From DATEPR01 sp036269975 (GTDB taxonomy: Bacteria > Actinomycetota > Actinomycetes > Mycobacteriales > Pseudonocardiaceae), in the NCBI GenBank assembly GCA_036269975.1, contig DATBDL010000282.1, positions 1 to 12,449 of the forward strand: a stretch of DNA of 12,449 bases. Reading direction: 5' to 3'. The position numbers and the translations under genes were made by a program. Of this stretch, positions 1-6,553 are shown in pieces; position 1 is the stretch's first letter; each line of letters opens with the position of its first letter. The notes below the pieces were generated by a model. The model searched no databases. It was not told where the DNA came from and worked only from the letters and a program-made list of their open reading frames with translations.

Positions 1-75
1 GAGCGGGCCACCAGAGCGGGCCACCAGAGCGGGCTACCAGAGCCCGCTACCAGAGCCCGCTACCAGAGCCGCTAC
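1..75. repeat. 13-bp tandem repeat overlapping the 3' end of thrC
   Basis: Five full units and one truncated unit lie head to tail: GAGCGGGCCACCA twice (1-26), GAGCGGGCTACCA (27-39), GAGCCCGCTACCA twice (40-65), then a partial GAGCCGCTAC (66-75). The core changes from GCGGGC to GCCCGC between units 3 and 4, so the left and right halves are complementary and can fold. Units 3-6 each carry CTA, which reads TAG on the minus strand; the TAG in unit 6 is the actual thrC stop. The array runs into the window edge, so its full length is unknown. Confidence 0.9.
28..48 (-). terminator. Hairpin terminator after thrC
   Basis: AGCGGGCT (28-35) and AGCCCGCT (41-48) are perfect reverse complements around a 5-nt loop, giving an 8-bp GC-rich stem about 25 nt past the thrC stop. 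No T tract follows on either strand, as is usual for actinobacterial hairpin terminators. The stem arises from the inversion inside the 13-bp repeat array, and other unit pairs could form alternative stems. Confidence 0.6.
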
Positions 76-1340
76 AAGCCGAGGGCCTTCCGGACCGCCG
101 CGCTGTTCGCCGGGACCGTCGCCTTCGGGCCGATCTTGTCCGCCACCGCGTCCAACGTCTTCAGGCCGTCGCCGGTGATCAGCAGGACCGTGTCCGCGTC
201 CGGGTCCAACTGGCCGGTTTCGATCAGCTTCTTCGCGGTCGCCACCGTCACGCCGCCGGCTGTCTCGGCGAAGATTCCTTCCGTCCTCGCCAGTAGCCGG
301 ATGCCTTCGACCACCTCGGCGTCCGTCACGTCCTCCACCGCGCCGCCCGTGCGCCGCACCGTGTCCAGGACGTACGGGCCGTCCGCCGGTGCGCCGATGG
401 CCAGCGAGCGCGCGATCGTGTCCGGGCGGACCGGGGTCACCACGTCCACTCCCGCCTTGAACGCCGCCGACACGGGGGAGCACCCCGTCGCCTGGGCGCC
501 GAACACCCGGTACGGCGTCGGCTCGACGAGGCCCAGCGTGCCGAATTCGCGGAAACCCTTGTCCACCTTCGTCAACTGCGCGCCGGAGGCGACCGGCACC
601 ACGATCTGGCCGGGCAGTCGCCACCCCAACTGCTCGGCCACCTCGTAACCGAGCGTCTTCGAGCCCTCCGCGTAGTACGGGCGCACGTTGACGTTGACGA
701 ACGCCCAGTCGTCGTGGTCGGCGGCCAGTTCCGTCGCCAGGCGGTTGACGTCGTCGTAGTTGCCGTCGACCGCGATCAGATCGCCGTCGTAGACCGCGGT
801 GGTGAGTATCTTCGCCCGTTCGAGTGACGACGGGATCAACACCACCGAACGCCAGCCGGCGCGTGCTGCCGCTGCGGCGACCGCGTTCGCCAGGTTGCCG
901 GTGGACGGGCAGGCCAGCACCCGGAAGCCGAGTTCACGGGCCGCCGCCAGTGCGACGGCGACCACCCGGTCCTTGAACGAGTGCGTCGGGTTGCCGGTGT
1001 CGTCCTTGACCCACAACCGTTTCACGCCAAGGGCTTTCGCCAGCTTGTCGGCGCGCACCAACCGCGTGCCGCCTGGCTCGGTGTTCGGGTGGTCCTGCAC
1101 GGTGGTCGGGACCGGCAGCAGGGTGCGGTACCGCCAGATCGACTTCGGGCCGGCTTCGATGTCCTCGCGCCGTACCTTGGGGAACTCGTAGGCCACCTCC
1201 AGTGGCCCGAAACACTCCGCGCACGCGAACTCTGCGGCTAGTGGGATCTGATGGCCGCATTCCCGGCACGACAGCGCTCGGGCGGGGCCAAGATCAAACG
1301 TGGTCCGGACGTCGGACTGCGTATCGACGGATGTCGTCAT
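72..1340 (-). CDS. thrC: Threonine synthase
   Basis: Cytosolic PLP enzyme that converts O-phospho-L-homoserine to L-threonine and phosphate, the last step of threonine synthesis. The 422-residue product is the usual length. An N-terminal zinc-ribbon-like segment has two Cys pairs (C25/C28 in CRECGH, C40/C43 in CAECFG), as in many actinobacterial and archaeal-type threonine synthases. The PLP lysine is K123 in NPTHSFKDR; PSTGNLANA further on is the phosphate-binding loop region. ATG at 1340 is supported by GAGGAG 8 nt upstream. The gene is transcribed away from holA and is preceded by a SAM-I riboswitch, so expression probably responds to S-adenosylmethionine. That fits its position at the threonine/methionine branch point. 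No usual partner (hom, thrB) lies on the visible side; the other side is cut by the window. Confidence 0.97.
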   Translation of the reverse strand: MTTSVDTQSDVRTTFDLGPARALSCRECGHQIPLAAEFACAECFGPLEVAYEFPKVRREDIEAGPKSIWRYRTLLPVPTTVQDHPNTEPGGTRLVRADKLAKALGVKRLWVKDDTGNPTHSFKDRVVAVALAAARELGFRVLACPSTGNLANAVAAAAARAGWRSVVLIPSSLERAKILTTAVYDGDLIAVDGNYDDVNRLATELAADHDDWAFVNVNVRPYYAEGSKTLGYEVAEQLGWRLPGQIVVPVASGAQLTKVDKGFREFGTLGLVEPTPYRVFGAQATGCSPVSAAFKAGVDVVTPVRPDTIARSLAIGAPADGPYVLDTVRRTGGAVEDVTDAEVVEGIRLLARTEGIFAETAGGVTVATAKKLIETGQLDPDADTVLLITGDGLKTLDAVADKIGPKATVPANSAAVRKALGL

Positions 1341-1348
1341 CGCGAGGT

Positions 1349-1354
1349 CTCCTC
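1349..1354 (-). promoter_or_regulatory. thrC ribosome binding site embedded in riboswitch helix P1
   Basis: The sense sequence GAGGAG lies 8 nt before the thrC ATG. Its first three bases (1352-1354) are also the last three bases of the 3' strand of riboswitch helix P1 (GAUGAG, 1352-1357). A second small hairpin is possible, GAGG (1354-1351), loop AGA, CCUC (1347-1344). It would compete with P1 for the same bases. Confidence 0.7.
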
Positions 1355-1472
1355 ATCTTTCCCGCTGTGCGGGTCGGAATTGGCACCGTGGCCGTCGCCA
1401 TGAAAATGAACATGGCTGACGCCGGGTTGCCGGGGCTTCTTCGGGCCGATCCCTCTGCCCCTCTGGATGAGC
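1351..1472 (-). promoter_or_regulatory. SAM-I (S-box) riboswitch in the thrC leader
   Basis: Read on the minus strand, this carries the S-box landmarks in order: P1 5' strand CUCAUC (1471-1466), CAGAGGGGCAGAGGGAUC and GGCCC of the P2 kink-turn/loop region, conserved GGCAACC (1431-1425), P3 with GCCAUG/CAUGGC (1416-1411 with 1402-1397), conserved GGUGCCAAUUCC (1387-1376), P4 CCCGC/GCGGG (1373-1369 with 1365-1361), and AAAGAUGAG closing P1 (to 1352). P1 is a perfect 6-bp match. A P4 helix and the lack of space for P5 favour SAM-I over SAM-IV. Control is probably at translation initiation because P1 abuts and shares bases with the thrC Shine-Dalgarno. No intrinsic terminator lies between aptamer and start codon. 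Confidence 0.93.
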
Positions 1473-1550
1473 ACTATTCGGTTGTGCCCGACACGCTACG
1501 GCACGACCACCCCGCGCGGCCACCTGGTCCGCACTGTGAGAGATGCGCCG

Positions 1551-1556
1551 TAGGAT
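1551..1556 (+). promoter_or_regulatory. -10 box of a likely leaderless holA promoter
   Basis: TAGGAT fits the actinobacterial TANNNT -10 pattern. It ends 6 nt before the holA GTG at 1563, so the transcript would begin at or next to the start codon. No Shine-Dalgarno-like purine run lies in front of this GTG, and no good -35 is visible at 16-19 nt. Confidence 0.5.
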
Positions 1557-1562
1557 GCAGCG

Positions 1563-2534
1563 GTGACCGCCGCGCACCCCCTGCAACTCGTGCTGGGCGA
1601 CGAGGAGTTCCTGGTCGAGCGTGCCGTCTCCGATCTGATCGCGGCCGCGCGGCAGGTGGACCCGCAGGCCGAGCACCGGCAGGCCGCGGTGAGTGATCTC
1701 ACCCCGGCCGAGTTGATCGAACTGCTCAGCCCGTCGCTGTTCGCGGAGGGGCGGGTCGTCGTGCTGGGTGGGGGCCAGGACGCCGGCAAGGAGATCGCCG
1801 ACGCCGTACTCGGACACGCCCGTGAACCCGGCGACGGCATCGTGCTGGTGGTCGTCCACTCCGGTGGCGGGCGGTCCAAGGTGGCCAAGGATCTGCCGGC
1901 GGCGCTGCGCAAGGCCGGTGCGGAGGTCACCGAGTGCGGCAAGATCACCAAACCGGCCGACCGCGAGACGTTCGTCCGCGCCGAGGTGCGGCGGGCCGGC
2001 GGCCGGATCGACGCGCCCGCGATCTCGGCACTGCTCGAGACCGTGGGTTCCGACCTGCGGGACCTGTCATCGGCGGCGTCCCAGTTGGTCGCGGACACCG
2101 GTGGCTCGGTGGACGAGCCGGCCGTGCGTCGCTACCACACCGGGCGGGCCGAGGTGACGGGGTTCGTCGTCGCGGAGAAGGCCGTGAACGGTGACCGGTC
2201 GGGCGCGATGGAGGCGTTGCGCTGGGCGCAACAGTTGGGCGTGCCGCACGTGCTGGTCGCCGACGCGCTGGCCGACGCGGTGCGCACGGTGTTCCGGGTG
2301 GCCGCCGCCGGCCGATCAGATCCGTTCCGGCTGGCCAGCGAGCTGGGCATGCCACCGTGGAAGGTCAAACGGGCGCTCGCGCAGGCGCGCGGCTGGAGCC
2401 AGGAGGGCCTTGCCGACGCGATGCAGGTGGTGGCCGACGTGAACGCCGACGTCAAGGGCGTCGCCGCCGATTTCGACTACGCGCTGGAGCGGGCGGTGTT
2501 GCGGATCGTGGCCGCCACCGGTCGTCGACGCTGA
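1563..2534 (+). CDS. holA: DNA polymerase III subunit delta
   Basis: Clamp-loader delta subunit, which opens the beta sliding clamp as part of the delta/gamma-tau/delta' complex during replication. The 323-residue length is normal. The N-terminus (PLQLVLGDEEFLVERAV, about residues 6-22) is the characteristic opening of actinobacterial HolA. The C-terminal third (from about residue 205: MEALRWAQQLGVPHVLVADALADAVRTV) matches the helical collar region, with WKVKRALAQARGW near residue 265. Delta is an AAA+ fold without a functional Walker A, and none is seen. GTG at 1563 fits a leaderless start. It sits upstream of the ATP-grasp operon with a 55-bp gap and in the usual holA-rpsT-lepA neighbourhood; the commonly adjacent comEC is not here, thrC being next door instead. 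Confidence 0.94.
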   Translation: MTAAHPLQLVLGDEEFLVERAVSDLIAAARQVDPQAEHRQAAVSDLTPAELIELLSPSLFAEGRVVVLGGGQDAGKEIADAVLGHAREPGDGIVLVVVHSGGGRSKVAKDLPAALRKAGAEVTECGKITKPADRETFVRAEVRRAGGRIDAPAISALLETVGSDLRDLSSAASQLVADTGGSVDEPAVRRYHTGRAEVTGFVVAEKAVNGDRSGAMEALRWAQQLGVPHVLVADALADAVRTVFRVAAAGRSDPFRLASELGMPPWKVKRALAQARGWSQEGLADAMQVVADVNADVKGVAADFDYALERAVLRIVAATGRRR

Positions 2535-2589
2535 CGGAAACATCCTCGTGACATCGATGTAGTGCGTTCGGCCCGTGTGGTGGGCGACG

Positions 2590-4239
2590 ATGTCGGTCAT
2601 GAGTCGATCGGTGGCACTGCGGACGGGGCGAGGCCCCAGCACGAGCAGCAGTCGGTCCGGTGCGCCGTTCGACGGCTATCTCGATCCCGACGGCCCGTAC
2701 CGGCACGCCTACGACGAGATGTTCGCCGCCGACGGCACCGTGCGCTCGTTCTACCGCGCGCTGCACGACTCGATCGCCGCTCTGGACACGGCCGACCTGA
2801 CCGCTCGTTCCGCCGCCATCGACCGGGCGCTGGCCGACCAGGGCATCACGTTCTCGCTGTCCGGCAAGGAACGTCCGCTGCCGCTGGACCTGGTGCCGAG
2901 GGTGATCGCGGCCGCGGAGTGGGCGAAGCTGGAACGTGGTGTGGTACAACGGGTTCGGGCACTGGAGGCGTTCCTCGCCGACGTCTACGGCGAGGCCCAG
3001 GTCCTGCGTGACGGCATCGTCCCCCACCGCCTGATCACGTCCTGCGCGCACTTCTACCGCGAGGCAGCCGGCATCGCGCCGGCCAACGGTGTCCGCATCC
3101 ACGTCGCCGGGATCGACCTGATCCGCGACACCGCCGGCAACTTCCGCGTCCTTGAGGACAACCTTCGCTCGCCGTCCGGGGTGTCCTACGTCATGGAGAA
3201 CCGGCGGACGATGGCGCGGGTCTTTCCCGACCTGTTCGCCCGCTACCGCGTCCGCCCTGTCGGTGACTACGCCACGCATCTGCTCCGGGCGCTGCGGGCC
3301 GCGGCGACCAACGCGACCGACCCGACCATCGTCGTGCTCACGCCGGGTGTGCACAACTCCGCGTACTTCGAGCACTCGCTGCTGGCCAGGCAGATGGGCG
3401 TGGAACTGGTGGAGGGCCGCGACCTGGTCTGCCGCGACAACGTCGTCCACATCCTCACCACCGAGGGCGAACGGCCGGTCGACGTGATCTACCGCAGGAT
3501 CGACGACGAATTCCTCGACCCGCTGCACTTCCGGCCCGATTCGGTGCTCGGCGTCGCGGGGTTGGTGAACGCGGCGCGGGCCGGCAACGTGGTGATCGCG
3601 AACGCCCTCGGCAACGGGGTCGGCGACGACAAGCTCACCTACACCTACGTGCCGGATCTTGTGCGCTACTACCTGAACGAGAAACCGCTACTGCCCAATG
3701 TGGACACCTTCCGGTGCTGGCTGCCGGACGAACTGGGCCACGTGCTGGACAAGATCGACGAGTTGGTCGTCAAGCCCGTCGAGGGATCGGGCGGTTACGG
3801 CATCGTGTTCGGGCCCAACGCGACCGCCAGGGAACTGGCCGCACTGCGCCGCCGGCTACGGGCCAATCCACGCGGTTGGATCGCCCAACCGGTCGTCCAG
3901 CTTTCCACCGTGCCGGCACGGATCGGTGACCGACTGTCACCCCGGCACGTCGACCTGCGACCGTTCGCGGTCAACGACGGCACCGACGTGTTCGTGCTCC
4001 CCGGTGGCCTGACCAGGGTGGCGCTGCCGGAGGGCAGCCTGGTGGTGAACTCGTCGCAGGGCGGCGGTTCCAAGGACACCTGGGTGCTGGCGTCCCGGTC
4101 GGCAGACGGGGAACGGGAACTCGACGCGGCGACCCTGGCCGCGAAGTCCGAAGTGGACGGCGTGCTGACGCGCCGGCCGGACCTGCTGGCCGAACATCGC
4201 CCTGAGCCGACCAGTTCCCAACAGCAGCAACAACAGTAA
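2590..4239 (+). CDS. Circularly permuted ATP-grasp protein (alpha-E/transglutaminase-linked)
   Basis: Predicted ATP-dependent carboxylate-amine/thiol ligase of the circularly permuted ATP-grasp family (formerly DUF404/DUF407; type 2 in common annotation). Substrate and product are unknown. From ATG 2590 it has 549 residues, close to mycobacterial relatives. The conserved body begins at FDGY (27-30), with YDEMF soon after. Nucleotide/metal-site motifs are E189-D190-N191 followed by RSPSGVSY, the glycine-rich loop K395-P-V-E-G-S-G-G-Y-G404, and R457-P-F. The order of these elements is the permuted one. The C-terminus is six glutamines after a Ser-rich stretch. The start is uncertain: 2590 has a weak GGTGGG 5 nt upstream, while GTG 2575, ATG 2599 and GTG 2611 are in frame. 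It is the first gene of a three-gene unit, with alpha-E following after 42 nt. Confidence 0.92.
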   Translation: MSVMSRSVALRTGRGPSTSSSRSGAPFDGYLDPDGPYRHAYDEMFAADGTVRSFYRALHDSIAALDTADLTARSAAIDRALADQGITFSLSGKERPLPLDLVPRVIAAAEWAKLERGVVQRVRALEAFLADVYGEAQVLRDGIVPHRLITSCAHFYREAAGIAPANGVRIHVAGIDLIRDTAGNFRVLEDNLRSPSGVSYVMENRRTMARVFPDLFARYRVRPVGDYATHLLRALRAAATNATDPTIVVLTPGVHNSAYFEHSLLARQMGVELVEGRDLVCRDNVVHILTTEGERPVDVIYRRIDDEFLDPLHFRPDSVLGVAGLVNAARAGNVVIANALGNGVGDDKLTYTYVPDLVRYYLNEKPLLPNVDTFRCWLPDELGHVLDKIDELVVKPVEGSGGYGIVFGPNATARELAALRRRLRANPRGWIAQPVVQLSTVPARIGDRLSPRHVDLRPFAVNDGTDVFVLPGGLTRVALPEGSLVVNSSQGGGSKDTWVLASRSADGERELDAATLAAKSEVDGVLTRRPDLLAEHRPEPTSSQQQQQQ

Positions 4240-4262
4240 GCAGCCATGACATAAAGCAGCCA
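4238..4262 (+). repeat. 9-bp direct repeat in an A-rich intercistronic spacer
   Basis: AAGCAGCCA occurs at 4238-4246 and 4254-4262, just past the CAG/CAA run that encodes the polyglutamine tail of the ATP-grasp protein. The patch from about 4215 to 4270 is visibly richer in A than the surrounding genes, and a minimal ATG-ACA-TAA reading frame lies at 4246-4254. Slippage-type expansion is a simple explanation. Confidence 0.6.
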
Positions 4263-4271
4263 ACGTAAGGC

Positions 4272-4279
4272 GGAGGTGA
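4272..4279 (+). promoter_or_regulatory. Strong Shine-Dalgarno of the alpha-E gene
   Basis: GGAGGTGA is a full 8-base match to the 16S rRNA anti-Shine-Dalgarno. It decides the start: GTG 4276 lies inside the site and cannot use it, while GTG 4282 is 5 nt beyond GGAGG. Confidence 0.85.
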
Positions 4280-4281
4280 CC

Positions 4282-5232
4282 GTGCTGGCGCGCAACGCGG
4301 AATCGCTCTACTGGATCGGCCGCTATGTCGAGCGGGCCGACGACACCGCCCGCATCCTCGACGTTTCCGTGCACGAACTGCTGGAGGACGCCAGCGTCGA
4401 TCCGGACCGGGCCAGCCGTCAACTGCTCGGCGTACTGGGCATCGAGGCCCCGCAGAGCGCGACGCCGCTGGACGTGTGGTCGCTGACCGAGCTGGTCGCC
4501 TACTCGGCCGGCAACACGGGTTCGATCGTCGGCTCGCTGACCAGCGCGCGCGAGAACACCAGGGGCGCGCGTGAGGTCGTGTCTACCGAGCTGTGGCAGT
4601 CGCTGAACTCGACATGGCGGGCGTTGCCGGACCGGCAGAACTACTCCCGCCGGGTCGGCCCGCACGCGTTCCTGGCGTTCGTCGAAGAACGCGCGGCCAT
4701 GTTCGCCGGCCTCGCCGACTCCACGATGAGCCGTGACGACGGCTGGCGGTTCCTGGTGTTGGGTAGATCGGTCGAGCGCGCGGACATGGTGCTGCGGCTG
4801 CTGCTGTCCAGGGTGCGGGACCGGACGTCGTCACCCGGCTGGATGACGGTGTTGCGGTCGGCCGGTGCACAGGACACCTACCTGCGGACCTACCGCGGTG
4901 TGCTGGACGCCCGGCGGGTGGTGCAGTTCCTGTTGCGGGACAGACTGTTTCCGCGTTCGGTGTTCCACGCGCTGCGGCAGGCCGAAACATGTATCGAGGA
5001 ACTCGACGATCGGACCGCGGCACGACTGGGTGAGAAGTCCGAGGCGTCGCGCCTGCTCGGCCGGGCACGGAGCGAGCTGGAATTCCTGCGGCCGACGGAC
5101 GTGCTGGACGACCTGCCCGGTCGGCTCGGCGCGCTCCAGGCCACCATCCGCGAGGTCGGCGAAGCGGTGTCGGTGCAGTACTTCCACCCGACGCCGTGGG
5201 TGGCGTGGGCGAACGCCGAGGTGTTGGCATGA
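4282..5232 (+). CDS. Alpha-E domain protein
   Basis: All-helical protein of the alpha-E family (DUF403), named for its genetic and fusion partnership with circularly permuted ATP-grasp enzymes. Its biochemical role is not established. From GTG 4282 it is 316 residues and begins MLARNAESLYWIGRYVERAD, the standard family N-terminus and better than the GTG two codons upstream, which overlaps the Shine-Dalgarno. Other family-like segments are the E/R-rich helices RFLVLGRSVERADMVLRLLL (about 156-175) and WVAWANAEVLA at the C-terminus. No signal peptide or membrane segment is seen, so it is probably cytosolic. The stop overlaps the next gene's start as ATGA (5229-5232), which suggests translational coupling and stoichiometric production with the transglutaminase. 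In some bacteria this domain is fused to the ATP-grasp protein, which implies physical association. Confidence 0.93.
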   Translation: MLARNAESLYWIGRYVERADDTARILDVSVHELLEDASVDPDRASRQLLGVLGIEAPQSATPLDVWSLTELVAYSAGNTGSIVGSLTSARENTRGAREVVSTELWQSLNSTWRALPDRQNYSRRVGPHAFLAFVEERAAMFAGLADSTMSRDDGWRFLVLGRSVERADMVLRLLLSRVRDRTSSPGWMTVLRSAGAQDTYLRTYRGVLDARRVVQFLLRDRLFPRSVFHALRQAETCIEELDDRTAARLGEKSEASRLLGRARSELEFLRPTDVLDDLPGRLGALQATIREVGEAVSVQYFHPTPWVAWANAEVLA

Positions 5233-6071
5233 CGTGGCAGTTGCGCGTCGTGCACAGCACCGGCTACCGGTATCCGTCGCGGGTGTCGCAGTCCTTCAAC
5301 GAGGTCCGGCTGACACCGAGGGCGGACCGGCGCCAGGTCGTGCTGTTCTCCCGGATCGAGACGCAGCCGGCCAGCCGGTTGTTTCGGTACACCGACTACT
5401 GGGGCACGTCGGTCGCGTCGTTCGACCTGCACGGCCCGCACACCGAGCTGAAGGTGGTCGCGTCGTCGGTGGTGGAGACGGCGGACGAGGTGGCGGCACC
5501 GCACGACGTGACGTGGCGCGACCTGGCGGCGACCGAGGTGCTCGACCGCTACGCCGATTGCCTCGAACCCACCGGCTACACGCCCCGCGACCGTGAACTC
5601 GCCGCCATGAGCCGGCAACTGCGCCGGGGCAACGACCCGGCGGACGCGGTGCTGGCCGCGGCCCGCTGGGTGCACGAGCAGTTGTCGTACCAGCCGGGCA
5701 GCACGGGCGTGCACAGCTCGGCGAGCGACTCGTGGCGGGCGAGGGAGGGCGTGTGCCAGGACTACGCGCACGTCACCCTGGTGCTGCTGCGCGCGATGGG
5801 CATCCCGGCCAGGTACGTGTCGGGCTATCTGCACTCGCGGCCGGAGGCGCCGCTTGGCCAGAAGGTGAGCGGCGAGAGCCACGCGTGGATCGAGGCGTGG
5901 ACGGGCGGCTGGTGGGCGTACGACCCGACGAACGACATCCCGGTCGGCGAGCGCCACGTGTGGGTGGCGATGGGCCGGGACTACGCCGACGTGACGCCGC
6001 TGAAGGGCATCTACTCGGGCGACGGCTCGTCAGCGCTGGAGGTCACGGTGGACGTAACCCGCCTGGCGTGA
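5229..6071 (+). CDS. Transglutaminase-like cysteine protease of the alpha-E cluster
   Basis: Transglutaminase-fold protein of 280 residues. The N-terminal beta-rich domain (about 1-90, WQLRVVHSTGYRYPSRVSQS) matches the bacterial transglutaminase N-terminal region. The core carries a complete predicted triad: C176 in REGVCQDYAH, H218 in SGESHAWIEAW and D232 in YDPTND. The reaction is unknown; relatives could hydrolyse, transfer or ligate amide bonds. No signal peptide or transmembrane helix is seen, so it probably acts in the cytosol with its two partners. The start is ATG 5229, overlapping the alpha-E TGA by 4 nt; longer in-frame readings would run back into the alpha-E gene. It is the last gene of the unit, 20 nt before a strong terminator. 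Confidence 0.94.
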   Translation: MTWQLRVVHSTGYRYPSRVSQSFNEVRLTPRADRRQVVLFSRIETQPASRLFRYTDYWGTSVASFDLHGPHTELKVVASSVVETADEVAAPHDVTWRDLAATEVLDRYADCLEPTGYTPRDRELAAMSRQLRRGNDPADAVLAAARWVHEQLSYQPGSTGVHSSASDSWRAREGVCQDYAHVTLVLLRAMGIPARYVSGYLHSRPEAPLGQKVSGESHAWIEAWTGGWWAYDPTNDIPVGERHVWVAMGRDYADVTPLKGIYSGDGSSALEVTVDVTRLA

Positions 6072-6090
6072 CACGACGCGCGGGCGCTGT

Positions 6091-6115
6091 GCCGGTGCGC
6101 GGACGGCGCACCGGC
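6091..6115. terminator. Bidirectional terminator between the transglutaminase gene and rpsT
   Basis: GCCGGTGCGC (6091-6100) and GCGCACCGGC (6106-6115) form a perfect 10-bp stem with loop GGACG. It lies in the 53-bp gap between two convergent stop codons (6071 and 6125), so it can serve both transcripts. Confidence 0.85.
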
Positions 6116-6124
6116 CACGCGACG

Positions 6125-6385
6125 TCAGATCTGGTTGGCCCGCTTCGCCATGGCCGACTTCTTGTTGGCGGCCTGGTTCATGTGGATCACGCCCTTGCTG
6201 GCGGCCTTGTCCAACTGGCGGCCGGCCGCACGCAGCAGCTCGGCGGCCTTGTCCTTGTCACCGGCGTCCGCCGCCTCGCGGAACTTGCGGATCGCGGTCT
6301 TCACCGACGACTTGACGGCCTTGTTGCGCTGCCGGGCCGCTTCGTTGGTCCGGATGCGCTTGATCTGCGACTTGATGTTGGCCAC
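6125..6385 (-). CDS. rpsT: 30S ribosomal protein S20
   Basis: Small-subunit protein that binds 16S rRNA early in 30S assembly. The 86-residue, Lys/Arg-rich, helical product opens MANIKSQIKRIRTNEAARQRNKA, the S20 signature, and contains KGVIHMNQAANKKSAMAKR near the C-terminus. The start is GTG 6385, with AAGGAG (6399-6394) 8 nt upstream. An ATG sits closer to that site but is out of frame. It is monocistronic, convergent with the transglutaminase gene and divergent from the transporter gene. The leader contains a 14-bp palindrome. S20 is autoregulated in other bacteria; whether that holds here is not visible. Confidence 0.98.
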   Translation of the reverse strand: MANIKSQIKRIRTNEAARQRNKAVKSSVKTAIRKFREAADAGDKDKAAELLRAAGRQLDKAASKGVIHMNQAANKKSAMAKRANQI

Positions 6386-6438
6386 GCGGCCATCTCCTTC
6401 AGTCTTCGGTGGTGGAGTGTCGGTCCGTGCTCAGTGGC

Positions 6439-6452
6439 CCCGCGATCGCGGG
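6439..6452. repeat. 14-bp perfect palindrome in the rpsT leader
   Basis: CCCGCGATCGCGGG is a perfect palindrome centred at 6445/6446, about 55-70 nt upstream of the rpsT start. As RNA it would be a short hairpin with a very small loop; as DNA it could be an operator. A perfect 14-mer is expected less than once per window by chance, although high GC raises that. Function unknown. Confidence 0.5.
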
Positions 6453-6538
6453 CTTCCTCCATGACGGAATGCCGCACGGCACGACCGCTCCACGATACCG
6501 GCCGCGAGCACCGCGTTTCCATTCGGGTAGCAGGTCGA

Positions 6539-6544
6539 TAGACT
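6539..6544 (+). promoter_or_regulatory. Candidate -10 box upstream of the transporter gene
   Basis: TAGACT matches TANNNT and is the best -10 candidate in the 370-bp rpsT/transporter divergent region. A -35 at the right distance is poor. A transcript starting here would have a leader of about 200 nt before the transporter ATG, or would begin next to the GTG of the small frame at 6554. Confidence 0.4.
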
Positions 6545-6553
6545 GGGGGAGCA

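Noticed and set aside
2551..2560. ACATCGATGT palindrome between holA and the ATP-grasp gene
   Set aside because: Perfect 10-bp palindromes are expected about a dozen times in a window of this size, and no promoter elements align with it.
2452..3528. Minus-strand open frame opposite holA and the ATP-grasp gene
   Set aside because: Composition of a shadow frame, no domain, no start signal; the plus-strand genes are well supported.
4276..4278. Upstream GTG as the alpha-E start
   Set aside because: It lies within the GGAGGTGA Shine-Dalgarno; GTG 4282 has correct spacing and gives the family N-terminus MLARNAESLYW.
4890..5957. Minus-strand open frame opposite alpha-E and transglutaminase
   Set aside because: Antisense to two genes with intact catalytic and family motifs; no independent evidence for it.
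6492..6520. rpsT promoter with GGAAAC and TATCGT on the minus strand
   Set aside because: The -10-like hexamer is fair, but the upstream element fits neither a housekeeping -35 nor the full extracytoplasmic sigma pattern, so it is not called.
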